Assembly: GCF_900104845.1 (NCBI RefSeq)
Contig: NZ_FNSR01000001.1
Coordinates: 434,001-498,000, forward strand
DNA from: Paraburkholderia caballeronis
GTDB lineage: Bacteria; Pseudomonadota; Gammaproteobacteria; Burkholderiales; Burkholderiaceae
Reading direction: 5' to 3'
DNA length: 64,000 nt
Positions 38,401 to 47,522 of the stretch are shown here, in pieces. The position numbers and the translations under genes were made by a program. The notes beneath the pieces are model-generated. The model was given only the letters and a program-made list of their open reading frames with translations. It had not been told where the DNA came from and searched no databases. The stretch's first letter is position 1. Each line of letters starts with the position of its first letter.

Positions 38401-38913
38401 ATGTCGCGTGCGCCGACCAAGATCGTTTCGTCCGAGCATCTCGTCTCCGACCGCAGCGCGGAGCTGTCCGAGTTCGAGTACGCGCTGATCATGGCCGGCA
38501 ATGCGTTCAACCGCTGGATGGTGCGCTGCATGTCGGCCGCGGGCGTGAAGGACATGACCGCGATCGAAGTGTCGCTGCTGCATCACGTGAACCATCGCGA
38601 GCGGCGCAAGAAGCTCGCCGACATCTGCTTCGTGCTGAACATCGAGGACACGCACGTCGCGACCTATGCGCTGAAGAAGCTCGTGTCCAGAGGGTATGTA
38701 AAAAGCGAGAAGGCCGGCAAGGAGGTGTTCTTCTCTGCGACGCCGGAAGGCCGCGACCTGTGCGCGCGTTATCGCGAAGTCCGCGAAAGCTGCCTGATCG
38801 AGACGCTGAAGGAAAGCGGCCTTTCGAACCAGCAGATCGGCGACGCCGCGCAACTGCTGCGCAATGCGTCCGGACTGTACGACACGGCGGCGCGCGCGGC
38901 GGCTTCGCTGTAG
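38401..38913 (+). CDS. MarR-like winged-helix regulator
   Basis: A 170-residue winged-helix DNA-binding protein. The helix-turn-helix is MTAIEVSLLHHVNHRERRKK, then LADICFVLNIEDTHVATYAL, followed by the recognition helix/wing KKLVSRGYVKSEKAGKEVFF. The C-terminal helices (LIETLKESGLSNQQIGDA) resemble dimerisation helices of MarR proteins. It is divergent from the pxpB-C-A operon and may regulate it; this is inferred from position. Confidence 0.83.
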   Translation: MSRAPTKIVSSEHLVSDRSAELSEFEYALIMAGNAFNRWMVRCMSAAGVKDMTAIEVSLLHHVNHRERRKKLADICFVLNIEDTHVATYALKKLVSRGYVKSEKAGKEVFFSATPEGRDLCARYREVRESCLIETLKESGLSNQQIGDAAQLLRNASGLYDTAARAAASL

Positions 38914-38982
38914 CGCCTCGTTTCCCTGACGCTACCTTTCGCTTCGTTCGGGCGGGGCGGCAGGGCCGCGCTCAATCCGCGC

Positions 38983-39606
38983 TCAATCCGAGCGAAGCCG
39001 CTCCGTTTGCTTCGCCAGATGGCATGACGCGTCGGTGACGATCGCATCGAGCGGCAGGTCGTGCGCCTCGCGTTCGAGCAGCCCGGTCGCGATCCGGCAT
39101 GCGTCGTATGCGATGCCGATCGTGACCGGCGGCGTCGCGCCGGACCACGCGGCGAGCGTACGGTCGTAGTAGCCGCCGCCGTAGCCGAGCCGGTAGCCGT
39201 CGGCGTCGAAACCGACGCACGGCACGAGCAGCAGGTCCGGCAAAACGCGTGCTGCCGATGCGGGTTCCGGGATCCGGTGATGACCTTCGCGCATCGGCGT
39301 CGCAGGCGTCCACGCATGAAACTCCAGCGCGGTATGACGCTCGCGGATCACCGGCAGCGCCGCGCTGCGCCGTTGATCGTCCGCAAGCCACGACGCGATC
39401 AGCGCGCGTGCGTCGAACTCGCCGCGCAGCGGCCAGTAAAAGCCGATGCAGCGCGGCTCGAAACGCCCGAGCAGCGCGGCGAGACGGGCCGCGAGCGCGT
39501 CGTTCAGCACGGGGTCCGAGGCCGCTGCGACACGCACCGCGAGCAGCCTTGCGCGCAGCGCCTTTTTGGATTCCGCGGGGGGGTTGCGTGCTATCCTTGG
39601 GCTCAC
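38983..39606 (-). CDS. 5-formyltetrahydrofolate cyclo-ligase
   Basis: A 207-residue enzyme that converts 5-formyl-THF to 5,10-methenyl-THF using ATP. Motifs: SKKALRARLLAVR, CIGFYWPLRGEFDARALI, and the signature LLLVPCVGFDADGYRLGYGG, then GYYDRTLAAW. GTG 39606 is preferred because GGAG lies 6 nt upstream (CTGGAGCGCGAA); longer readings lack protein-like sequence. The start is only 20 nt from the divergent slt start, so the promoters of the two genes must overlap the opposite coding region. Confidence 0.92.
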   Translation of the reverse strand: MSPRIARNPPAESKKALRARLLAVRVAAASDPVLNDALAARLAALLGRFEPRCIGFYWPLRGEFDARALIASWLADDQRRSAALPVIRERHTALEFHAWTPATPMREGHHRIPEPASAARVLPDLLLVPCVGFDADGYRLGYGGGYYDRTLAAWSGATPPVTIGIAYDACRIATGLLEREAHDLPLDAIVTDASCHLAKQTERLRSD

Positions 39607-39626
39607 TTCGCGCTCCAGAAACAACG

Positions 39627-41603
39627 ATGTCCAAAAGCCTTGTCCGAGTATATCGCGCGGCCAGTCTGGTGCTGGCCGCCGCGGCACTCGTCGCGTGCAG
39701 CACGGCGTCCGCCGTGCGGCCCGCCGCACTACCCGACGCGGGGGCGCTGACGCCGGATGACCAGACCTTCATCCAGCTTCGCGAGGCCGCCCGCAACAAC
39801 GATCCGGTCCGCGCCGCGCAACTCGCCGCGATGATCCCCGACTATCCGGCGCCGTCGTATCTCGAATACTTCCAGCTGAAGCCGCAACTGTTCGACTCGC
39901 AGGGCCATGCGCGCGTCGACGCGCCCGATGCGCAGATCCTGTCGTTCCTGAGCCGCCACGACGGCGAGGCGCTTGCCGACCGTCTGCGCAACGACTATCT
40001 GCTCGTGCTCGGCGCGCGTCACGACTGGCGCGGCTTCGATCAGCAGTATCCGAAGTTCGTGCTGAACGACGACACGCAGGTGAAGTGTTATGCGCTCGAA
40101 TCGCGCGCGTCGCGCGGCGAGAACGTCGCGGGCGATGCGCGCGCGCTGCTTGTCGAGCCGCGTTATTACGGCGACGGCTGCGTCGATCTGATCACCGCGC
40201 TCGGCATCAACGGCCAGTTCAGCGCCGACGACGTGTGGCAGCAGATCCGTCTCGCTTACGAACAGAACCAGACCTCGACCGGCGCGAAGCTGCTCGACGC
40301 GCTCGGCCCGCAGCGGCCCGACCCGGCGCTGTTCAGCCAGGCGGTGAGCACGCCGCCGCTGATGCTCGCGCGCGGCGTCGGCCCCGACGCGTCGTCGCAT
40401 CAGCTCGCGCTGCTCGCGATCACGGTGATGGCCCGCAACGATCCGGCGATGGCCGCGTCGACGTTCGCCGCCGTCGCGCCGTCGCTCGCGTTGCCCGAGC
40501 GCGCGATCGGCTGGGGGACCATCGGTTATCAGGCGGCGTTGAAGCGCATGCCCGCCGCGCTCGACTGGTATCGGCTGTCCGCGAATGCGCCGCTGTCGAA
40601 TCCCGCTTACGAATGGCGTACGCGCGCGGCGCTGCTCGGCGGCGACTGGACAATGGTGCGCTGGTCCACCGAGCAGATGCCGGCCGGCCTGCGCTCGCAG
40701 CCCGCGTGGGTGTACTGGCATGCGCGCGCGGCGAAGCAGGGCGGCGACGCCGCGCAGGCGGCGCAGGAGTTCCAGCAGATCGCGCCGGGCTTCAACTTCT
40801 ACGGTCAACTGGCGGCCGAGGAACTGGGTCAAAAGACGACGATTCCGCCGAAAACCGACGTCACCGACGCCGAAGTCGCACAGGCCGGCAACACGCCGGG
40901 CTTCGCGCTCGCGCGGCGCTTCTACGCGCTGAACCTGCGGCTCGAAGGCAATCGCGAATGGAACTGGCCGCTGCGCGGGATGACCGACCGGCAACTGCTC
41001 GCGGTCGCCGAATACGCGCGCCGCATCCAGTTGTACGACCGCACGGTGAACACCGCCGACCGCACGCAGACCGAGCATGACTTCTCGCTGCGCTACCTGT
41101 CGCCGTACCGCGACATCGTCGAGCGCAACGCGCAGACCACCGGCCTCGACGTCGAATGGGCTTACGGTTTGATTCGCCAGGAGTCGCGTTTCATCCTCAA
41201 TGCGCGCTCGGGCGTCGGCGCAAGCGGGCTGATGCAGCTGATGCCCGCGACCGCGCAGATGGTCGCGAAGAAGATCGGCGTCGGCCCGCTGTCGCGCGAC
41301 CAGTTGAACGACATCGACACGAACATCCTGCTCGGCACGAACTATCTGTCGATGATCTACAATCAGTTCGACGGTTCCGCGGTGCTCGCCACCGCAGGCT
41401 ACAACGCCGGTCCGGGCCGTCCGCGCGCATGGCGGCAGACGTTGGCGCAGCCGGTCGAAGGCGCGATCTTCGCGGAGACCATTCCGTTCCAGGAAACCCG
41501 CGACTACGTGAAGAATGTGTTGTCGAACACGGTCTACTATGCGGCGCTGTTCGAAGGCCGTCCGCAATCGCTGAAAGCGCGCCTCGGCTACATCGCGCCA
41601 TAA
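39627..41603 (+). CDS. slt: soluble-type lytic murein transglycosylase
   Basis: A 658-residue periplasmic lytic transglycosylase. The signal peptide carries a lipobox-like site (LVAC|STAS). A long alpha-helical superhelix of hairpin repeats follows (for example LLAITVMARNDPAMAASTFA). The C-terminal SLT domain holds the catalytic Glu in YGLIRQESRFILNARSGVGA, followed by SGLMQLMPATAQMVAKKIG, LGTNYLSMIYNQF and ATAGYNAGPGRPRAWR. The lipobox suggests membrane anchoring, unlike classical soluble Slt70. It is divergent from the cyclo-ligase gene. Confidence 0.93.
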   Translation: MSKSLVRVYRAASLVLAAAALVACSTASAVRPAALPDAGALTPDDQTFIQLREAARNNDPVRAAQLAAMIPDYPAPSYLEYFQLKPQLFDSQGHARVDAPDAQILSFLSRHDGEALADRLRNDYLLVLGARHDWRGFDQQYPKFVLNDDTQVKCYALESRASRGENVAGDARALLVEPRYYGDGCVDLITALGINGQFSADDVWQQIRLAYEQNQTSTGAKLLDALGPQRPDPALFSQAVSTPPLMLARGVGPDASSHQLALLAITVMARNDPAMAASTFAAVAPSLALPERAIGWGTIGYQAALKRMPAALDWYRLSANAPLSNPAYEWRTRAALLGGDWTMVRWSTEQMPAGLRSQPAWVYWHARAAKQGGDAAQAAQEFQQIAPGFNFYGQLAAEELGQKTTIPPKTDVTDAEVAQAGNTPGFALARRFYALNLRLEGNREWNWPLRGMTDRQLLAVAEYARRIQLYDRTVNTADRTQTEHDFSLRYLSPYRDIVERNAQTTGLDVEWAYGLIRQESRFILNARSGVGASGLMQLMPATAQMVAKKIGVGPLSRDQLNDIDTNILLGTNYLSMIYNQFDGSAVLATAGYNAGPGRPRAWRQTLAQPVEGAIFAETIPFQETRDYVKNVLSNTVYYAALFEGRPQSLKARLGYIAP

Positions 41604-41712
41604 CGCGCACCGCCGCCGCCGTCCATGCGGACGCGGCGGCTTTCGTCGCAACGTCCGGGCGCAACGCAACATCCGGGCACGAGCGAAACGCCGCTTCACG
41701 AGGGAGTCCGAC

Positions 41713-42669
41713 ATGCGACATCAGGCCATCGCGGTTATCGGCGGCTCGGGATTCATCGGCAGCCATCTCGTCAACGCACTCGTCGAAGCGGGCAAGCACG
41801 TGCGGCTTGCGACGCGCCGCCGCCAGAACGCGCGCCATCTGACGCTGCTGCCGATCGACGTGATCGAAGCGGACGTGCTCGACCCGGTGCAGCTCGCGAG
41901 TTTCGTCGAAGGCGCGGATGCGGTGATCAACCTCGTCGGAACGCTGCATGGCGGCCGCGGCGATCCGTACGGCCCCGGCTTCGCGAAGCTGCATGTCGAA
42001 CTGCCGACGAAGATCGTCGCCGCGTGCGAAGGCAAGGGCGTGCATCGGCTGATTCACGTGAGCGCGATCGGCGCGGACCCGCGCGGCCCGAGCATGTACC
42101 TGCGCTCGAAGGGCGACGGCGAGAAGGCGGTTCATGCGTCGGCGTCGCTCGCGGCGACGATCTTCCGGCCGTCGGTCGTGTTCGGTCCGGAGGACTCGTT
42201 CCTGAACCGCTTCGCGGTGTTGCAGAAGCTCGCGCCGGTGATCCCGCTCGCGATGCCCGATGCGAAGTTCCAGCCGGTGTTCGTCGGCGACGTATCGAAG
42301 GCGATCGTCAACGTGCTCGACCTCGACGCGGCGAGCGGCCATACGTACGAACTCGGCGGCCCGTCGGTCTATACGCTCGAACAGTTGCTCGCGTATTGCG
42401 GCGACGTGGTCGGCCGCCATGCGCGGATCGTGCGGCTGCCCGACGCGCTCGCGCGTTTGCAGGCGCTGTCGTTCGAGATGGCGCCCGGCGTGCCGATGCT
42501 GACGCGCGACAATCTCGACTCGATGAAGGTCGACAGCGTGTTGAGCGGGCCGCTCGCGCCGGAACTCGGCATCGATCCCGCGAGCATCGAGACGATCGCG
42601 CCGCTTTATCTCGGCAATGCGTCGCTGCGTTCGAAGCTCGATCTGTTCAGGGCGAGCGCGGGCCGTTAG
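41713..42669 (+). CDS. complex I NDUFA9-like NAD(P)-binding epimerase-family protein
   Basis: A 318-residue Rossmann-fold extended-SDR protein. The nucleotide site is [20 protein letters not shown], followed by [20 protein letters not shown] and [20 protein letters not shown] (atypical for catalytic SDRs, as in NDUFA9-like proteins), [16 protein letters not shown] and [14 protein letters not shown]. Its bacterial role is not established. GGGAG precedes the ATG. A GST gene follows 60 nt later. Confidence 0.88.
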   Translation: MRHQAIAVIGGSGFIGSHLVNALVEAGKHVRLATRRRQNARHLTLLPIDVIEADVLDPVQLASFVEGADAVINLVGTLHGGRGDPYGPGFAKLHVELPTKIVAACEGKGVHRLIHVSAIGADPRGPSMYLRSKGDGEKAVHASASLAATIFRPSVVFGPEDSFLNRFAVLQKLAPVIPLAMPDAKFQPVFVGDVSKAIVNVLDLDAASGHTYELGGPSVYTLEQLLAYCGDVVGRHARIVRLPDALARLQALSFEMAPGVPMLTRDNLDSMKVDSVLSGPLAPELGIDPASIETIAPLYLGNASLRSKLDLFRASAGR

Positions 42670-42729
42670 GCGCTTGCAGCGCGGGCCTGGCTTTTTCCTT
42701 CTTTTCAACCATTTCCCGTCGTGGCAGTG

Positions 42730-43377
42730 ATGAGACTCGTAATCGCAGACAAAAACTATTCGTCGTGGTCGATGCGCCCGTGGGTGCTGCTCAAGCATTT
42801 CGGCATCCCGTTCGACGAGACGCTGATCGAACTGGACGAGCCGGGCACGAAGGCCGCGATCCTCGCGCATTCGGCGTCGGGCAAGGTGCCGTGCCTCGTG
42901 ACCGACGACGGCTTCGCGGTATGGGATTCGCTCGCGATCGCGGAGACGCTGGCCGAGCGCCATCCGCAGCACGCGATGTGGCCGCGCGACCCGAATGCGC
43001 GCGCGCGGGCGCGCAGCGTCAGCGCCGAGATGCACTCGGGCTTCGGCGCGTTGCGCGGCGCGATGCCGATGAACATCCGCACGTCGAAGCCGGGCGTCGG
43101 CGCGACGCCGGACGTGCTGGCGGACGTCGCGCGGATCGACGCGCTGTGGCGCGAATGCGTCGCCGCGAGCGGCGGCCCGTTCCTGTTCGGCGACTTCACG
43201 ATTGCCGATGCAATGTATGCGCCGGTCGTGATGCGCTTCAACAGCTACCGGCCGGCGCTGTCGGCGGAAGCGGCCGCCTATGCCGCGCGCGTGACCGCGC
43301 TGCCCGCGGTCGCCGCCTGGATCGAAGCCGCGCGGCGCGAGACGCACGTCGTGCCGAGCGACGAAGTGGACGCATGA
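42730..43377 (+). CDS. glutathione S-transferase family protein
   Basis: A 215-residue GST. The thioredoxin-like N-terminal domain is [20 protein letters not shown], with the glutathione-binding segment [20 protein letters not shown], and an all-helical C-terminal domain ([20 protein letters not shown] carries the N-capping/hydrophobic staple motif). A GTG at 42721 in frame is an alternative start. It overlaps cca by 4 nt. The substrate is unknown. Confidence 0.9.
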   Translation: MRLVIADKNYSSWSMRPWVLLKHFGIPFDETLIELDEPGTKAAILAHSASGKVPCLVTDDGFAVWDSLAIAETLAERHPQHAMWPRDPNARARARSVSAEMHSGFGALRGAMPMNIRTSKPGVGATPDVLADVARIDALWRECVAASGGPFLFGDFTIADAMYAPVVMRFNSYRPALSAEAAAYAARVTALPAVAAWIEAARRETHVVPSDEVDA

Positions 43378-44612
43378 AGATCTACGTCGTAGGCGGCGCG
43401 ATTCGCGACGAGATGCTCGGCCTGCCGGTGCGCGACCGCGATTACGTGGTGGTCGGCGCGACGCCGGAGCAGATGGCCGCGCAGGGTTTTCGTCCGGTCG
43501 GCAAGGACTTCCCGGTGTTCCTGCATCCGCAGACCCACGAGGAATACGCGCTCGCGCGCACCGAGCGCAAGACCGCGGCCGGTTATCACGGCTTCCAGTT
43601 CTACTATTCGCCGGACGTGACGCTCGAACAGGATCTCGCGCGCCGCGACCTGACGGTCAACGCGATGGCGCGCGAGGTGCAGCCGGGCGGCGTGCTGACC
43701 GGCCCGCTGATCGACCCGTTTAACGGCGCGGCCGATCTGACTGCGCGCGTGTTCCGTCACGTGAGCGATGCGTTCGTCGAGGACCCGGTGCGGATTCTGC
43801 GCGTCGCGCGTTTTGCCGCGCGTTTCGCGGACTTCGGCATCGCGCCGGAGACGGTCGCGCTGATGTCGAAGATGGTCGAAGCCGGCGAGGCCGACGCGCT
43901 GGTGCCGGAGCGCGTGTGGCAGGAAGTGTCGCGCGGGCTGATGGAAACGAAGCCGTCGCGGATGTTCGACGTGCTGCGCGAGTGCGGCGCGCTCGCGCGC
44001 GTGCTGCCGGAGGTGGACAGCCTGTACGGCGTGCCGCAGCGCGCGGACTATCACCCGGAAGTCGATACCGGCGTGCACGTGATGATGGTGATCGACCATG
44101 CGGCCGCGCAGGGTTATACGCTGCCGGTGCGCTTCGCGGCGCTGACGCACGACCTCGGCAAGGCGACGACGCCCGAGGACGTGCTGCCGCGCCACATCGG
44201 CCACGAAGGCCGCAGCGTCGATCTGCTGAAGCCGCTGTGCGACCGGCTGCGCGTGCCGAACGAATGCCGCGATCTCGCGGTGCTGGTCGCGCGCGAGCAC
44301 GGCAACGTGCATCGCGTGATGGACATGGGCGCGGCGGCGCTGGTGCGGATGCTCGAACGCTGCGACGCGCTGCGCAAGCCCGCGCGGTTCGCGGAGGCAT
44401 TGCAGGCGTGCGAATGCGATCTGCGCGGGCGGCTCGGCTGGGAGCATGCGCCATATCCGCAGGCGGAGCGGCTGCGCGTCGCGCTCGTCGCGGCGCGCGG
44501 CGTCGATGCGGGCGCGATCGCGCGCGACTGCGGCGGCGGCCCGGAGAAGATCAAGGAAGCCGTGCATCGCGCACGGATCAAGGCGGTCGAGGACGCGCTG
44601 GCGGCGGCTTAA
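43374..44612 (+). CDS. cca: CCA-adding tRNA nucleotidyltransferase
   Basis: The enzyme adds or repairs the 3' CCA of tRNA. The 412-residue multifunctional bacterial type has the class II nucleotidyltransferase motif [20 protein letters not shown], then [13 protein letters not shown], the [10 protein letters not shown] motif and [16 protein letters not shown], followed by an HD phosphohydrolase domain ([20 protein letters not shown], then [14 protein letters not shown]). The HD domain in this type has phosphatase/phosphodiesterase activity. It overlaps the GST gene. Confidence 0.96.
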   Translation: MKIYVVGGAIRDEMLGLPVRDRDYVVVGATPEQMAAQGFRPVGKDFPVFLHPQTHEEYALARTERKTAAGYHGFQFYYSPDVTLEQDLARRDLTVNAMAREVQPGGVLTGPLIDPFNGAADLTARVFRHVSDAFVEDPVRILRVARFAARFADFGIAPETVALMSKMVEAGEADALVPERVWQEVSRGLMETKPSRMFDVLRECGALARVLPEVDSLYGVPQRADYHPEVDTGVHVMMVIDHAAAQGYTLPVRFAALTHDLGKATTPEDVLPRHIGHEGRSVDLLKPLCDRLRVPNECRDLAVLVAREHGNVHRVMDMGAAALVRMLERCDALRKPARFAEALQACECDLRGRLGWEHAPYPQAERLRVALVAARGVDAGAIARDCGGGPEKIKEAVHRARIKAVEDALAAA

Positions 44613-44654
44613 GCTCGCCGCCGCGACGCGCGGCTGCGTGGCTCCCAAGCCGCG

Positions 44655-44849
44655 TCAAAGCATCCGCACGAGCAGCGACAGCAGCATCGACAGCACGAGC
44701 GTCGACATGAACGGCAGCGGATATTCGCGGCCGAACAGCCGCAGCGTGACGTCGCCGGGCAGCCGGCCGATGCCGAGCTTGCGCAGCCACGGCGCCGCGC
44801 TGGACAGGATCGCGACCGCGATGAACGTGGTGAGCAGCCAGCGGATCAT
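44655..44849 (-). CDS. DUF2905 small membrane protein
   Basis: A 64-residue protein with two hydrophobic helices and the family pattern WLRKLGIGRLPGDVTLRLFG, then REYPLPFMSTLVLSMLLSLL. Function is unknown. Its ATG overlaps the stop of the upstream MidA-like gene (TGATG), so the two are co-translated. It converges with cca; a 7-bp hairpin at about 44629-44654 lies in the 42-nt gap and could end both transcripts. Confidence 0.88.
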   Translation of the reverse strand: MIRWLLTTFIAVAILSSAAPWLRKLGIGRLPGDVTLRLFGREYPLPFMSTLVLSMLLSLLVRML

Positions 44850-46060
44850 CAGAGCGTATGCGAGCGGTCGCCGCGCGCGAACGCGGCGAGCGGGGCCGAC
44901 ACGGCGTCGAAGCCGCGCGCGAACGCGATCACCTTGAACAACTCGCCCATCTCCGCTTCGGAGACGAGTTTCTGCACCGCGTTCGCGGCCGGCAGGAAGC
45001 GTTCGGGATCGCGCGGATCGAGTTCCGCGAGCACGTCGGTGATGCCGGCGTTCATCAGGAAACGCGCCTGCGACGTGTAGCCGAGCAGTTCCGCGCCCGC
45101 CTCCACGCCCGCTTCGGCGATGCCGGTGAATTCGACGTGCGAGGTGATGTCCTGCAAGCCGGGGTACAGGAACGGGTCGCCGTGCGCGCGGTGCCGGTAG
45201 TGGCACATCAGCGTGCCTTGCGCGCGCTGCGCGTGGTAGAACTCGTGGCGCGGAAAACCGTAGTCGATGAAGATCGCGACGCCGCGCGCGAGCATCGCGC
45301 AGACGGTCCGCGTGAACGCGAGCGCCGCATCGTGCGTTTCGGTCACGTAGTCGTCGCCGCCTTCGATGGCCGCCAGCACGCTGCCGCTCCATGCGGCGTC
45401 GTGCGCGGTGTTCAACGCCCGGTCCGAGAACGCGAAGCCGCCGGCGTCCGTCACCGCGACGCCGCGCTCGTGCCACACCGCGTCGCGGCGCGCGAACAGG
45501 CGCACCGGCATCGCGTCGAGCACCTCGTTGCCGACCACGACGCCCTCGAACCGGTCGGGCAGCGCGTCGAGCCAGCGCACGCGCGCGGCGAGCGCCGGCG
45601 CATGCGCTTCGATCGTCTCGCGCTGGCGCTCGCGCAGTTCGCCGGACAGTTCGACGATCGAATACGACTCGACCGGCGCGCCGGCCGCGTCGAGCGCCGC
45701 GAGCAGGCCGGCCGCGAGCTTGCCGGTGCCGGCCCCGAACTCCATCAGATGCCGCGTGCCGCTCGCGGCGAGCGCGTCGCCGACCACGCGCGCGAGCGTG
45801 GCCGCGAAGAGCGGCGACAACTCGGGCGCGGTCACGAAATCGCTGCCGTCGTCGCCGCGCCACCCGAATTTCTGCGCGCCGCCGCTGTAATAGCCGAGGC
45901 CCGGCGCGTACAGGACCCGCTCCATGTAACGGTCGAACGGCAGCCAGCCGCCGGCCGACGCGATTTCCGCGCGGAGCGTCGCCGCGAGCGCCTCGGACTG
46001 CGCGAGCGCGGTTGGCCCTGGAACGGGTAAACTAGCGGGTTCGTGAGCTTTCGGGTTCAT
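44849..46060 (-). CDS. MidA-like SAM-dependent methyltransferase (PF02636)
   Basis: A 403-residue class I methyltransferase of the MidA/NDUFAF7 group, which in mitochondria methylates an arginine of a complex I subunit; the bacterial target is unknown. Motifs: GGWLPFDRYMERVLYAPGLG, YYSGGAQKFG, DFVTAPELSPLFAATLARVV, the SAM site MEFGAGTGKLAAGLL, VVVGNEVLDAMPVRLF and IFIDYGFPRHEFYH. ATG 46060 is chosen because an in-frame ATG at 46093 would overlap the divergent SDR gene, leaving 13 nt between the two starts. Confidence 0.9.
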   Translation of the reverse strand: MNPKAHEPASLPVPGPTALAQSEALAATLRAEIASAGGWLPFDRYMERVLYAPGLGYYSGGAQKFGWRGDDGSDFVTAPELSPLFAATLARVVGDALAASGTRHLMEFGAGTGKLAAGLLAALDAAGAPVESYSIVELSGELRERQRETIEAHAPALAARVRWLDALPDRFEGVVVGNEVLDAMPVRLFARRDAVWHERGVAVTDAGGFAFSDRALNTAHDAAWSGSVLAAIEGGDDYVTETHDAALAFTRTVCAMLARGVAIFIDYGFPRHEFYHAQRAQGTLMCHYRHRAHGDPFLYPGLQDITSHVEFTGIAEAGVEAGAELLGYTSQARFLMNAGITDVLAELDPRDPERFLPAANAVQKLVSEAEMGELFKVIAFARGFDAVSAPLAAFARGDRSHTL

Positions 46061-46073
46061 CCCGGCATTGTAA

Positions 46074-46949
46074 ATGAGCGCCTTGTCCGGCACGCAGCGC
46101 GGTTCCGCGCCCGCTTCCGCCCCTGCCTCCGCTTCCGGTCTGCGTCCCGGCGACGCCGGCCGCGCCGGCGCGCCGGCGCGCGTGGTGCTGGTGACCGGCG
46201 GCGCGCGCCGGATCGGCCGCGCGCTCGCGCTCGGGTTCGCTGCGGGCGGCTGGGACGTCGCGGTCCACTACGGCGCATCGCGCGACGAAGCCGCCGACGT
46301 GGTCGCGCGGATCGAATCGCTTGGCCGCCGCGCGGTCGCGCTGCATGCGGACCTCGCGGTCGAGGCGCAGGTCGCGGAACTGGTGCCGGCGTGCACGGCC
46401 GCGCTCGGGCGGCCGTCGTGCGTGGTGAACAACGCATCGCGCTTCGACGAGGACACCGCGCGCGACGTCGGTTACGACCGGCTGCTGCATCTGACCGCCG
46501 TGAACGTCGGCGCGCCGCTGGTGCTCGCGCGCACGCTGCACGCGGCGACGCCGGACGCGGCGGTGGACGACGAGGCGCTGCGCGGCGTCGTCATCAACGT
46601 GCTGGACCAGAAGCTGTACAACATGAACCCGGACTACCTGTCGTACACGCTGACGAAAGCCGCGTTGCAGAACGCGACCGTCGCGCTCGCGCAGGCGCTC
46701 GCGCCGAAGGTGCGGGTGGTCGGGCTCGCGCCGGGGCTGACGTTGCAGTCCGCGGACCAGACCGAGGACGGCTTCGCGGCCGCGCATCGCGTGACGCCGC
46801 TCGGCCGCGCGTCGCGCCCCGAGGACCTGGTGGACGCGGCGCTGTATCTGGCCGGCGCGGCCGGCGTGACCGGCACGACGCTCGTCGTCGACGGCGGCCA
46901 GCATCTGGTGCCGCTGCCGCGCGACGTGATGTTTTTGACCGGCGCCTGA
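46074..46949 (+). CDS. FolM/pteridine-reductase-like short-chain dehydrogenase
   Basis: A 291-residue classical SDR with a 35-residue Ala/Ser/Gly-rich leader. It has the NADP-type motif VVLVTGGARRIGRALALGF (Arg after Gly favours NADPH), VVNNASRFDED, the catalytic pair in YLSYTLTKAALQNATVALAQ (Tyr-x3-Lys) and LAPGLTLQSADQTEDGF. The NNAS and the ARRIG motifs, and folB as next gene, point to a pteridine reductase or dihydromonapterin reductase (FolM) role. This is inference from motif and context. Start 46074 is only 13 nt from the divergent MidA gene. Confidence 0.8.
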   Translation: MSALSGTQRGSAPASAPASASGLRPGDAGRAGAPARVVLVTGGARRIGRALALGFAAGGWDVAVHYGASRDEAADVVARIESLGRRAVALHADLAVEAQVAELVPACTAALGRPSCVVNNASRFDEDTARDVGYDRLLHLTAVNVGAPLVLARTLHAATPDAAVDDEALRGVVINVLDQKLYNMNPDYLSYTLTKAALQNATVALAQALAPKVRVVGLAPGLTLQSADQTEDGFAAAHRVTPLGRASRPEDLVDAALYLAGAAGVTGTTLVVDGGQHLVPLPRDVMFLTGA

Positions 46950-46952
46950 GTC

Positions 46953-47000
46953 GCGCGCGGCTCTACGTTGACCGCCGCGCGCGGTTCGGCGTTGACCGCC
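46953..47000. repeat. 24-bp tandem duplication between SDR gene and folB
   Basis: Two adjacent 24-nt units (46953-46976 and 46977-47000) share 21 positions, both ending CGTTGACCGCC. Non-coding, directly after the SDR stop. Confidence 0.7.
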
Positions 47001-47123
47001 GCGCCGCCGCTTCGAACGCCGCGTGCGATGTCCACAGCAGCGCGCGCAAACATGGAACACCGACGGGCGCGCCGCGCCCGCCATCGTGCGGCTGACGCAC
47101 GCTTTTGAACGACTGGAACGAAC

Positions 47124-47519
47124 ATGCTCGCCGCCTTATCGCATCCCCGGCTCGCCGACTGCCGCCGGCTCTTTCTGCGCAACTACGAAGTGCACATCAA
47201 CATCGGCGTGCACGACTTCGAGAAGCGCGGCGAGCAGCGCGTCGTCATCAACGTCGACCTGTACGTGCCGCTCGCGGAATCGACGCCGCAGGAAGACAAG
47301 CTGCGCGAAGTCGTCGATTACGACTTCATGCGCGCGACCGTCGCCGAGCGCGTCGGCCGCGGCCACATCCATCTGCAGGAGACGCTTTGCGACGACCTCG
47401 CGGGCGCGCTGCTCGCGCATCCGCAGGTGCGCGCGGTGCGCGTGTCGACCGAGAAGCCCGACGTCTATCCGGACTGCGACGCGGTGGGCGTCGAAGTCTT
47501 TTGCATCAAGGAGGACTGA
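47124..47519 (+). CDS. folB: dihydroneopterin aldolase
   Basis: FolB splits dihydroneopterin to 6-hydroxymethyl-dihydropterin and glycolaldehyde in folate synthesis. The 131-residue product has the family motif RLFLRNYEVHINIGVHDFEK, then RGEQRVVINVDLYVP, VDYDFMRATVAERVGRGHIH, and LQETLCDDLAGALLAHP with the active-site Glu. Its neighbour SDR may be a pteridine reductase. It lies 3 nt before ttcA and supplies the Shine-Dalgarno of that gene. Confidence 0.94.
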   Translation: MLAALSHPRLADCRRLFLRNYEVHINIGVHDFEKRGEQRVVINVDLYVPLAESTPQEDKLREVVDYDFMRATVAERVGRGHIHLQETLCDDLAGALLAHPQVRAVRVSTEKPDVYPDCDAVGVEVFCIKED

Positions 47520-47522
47520 GCG

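Noticed and set aside
38914..38982. Possible 6S RNA next to the 5-formyl-THF cyclo-ligase gene
   Set aside because: 6S RNA is linked to this gene in many proteobacteria, but the gaps here (69 nt downstream, 20 nt upstream) are too short for it.
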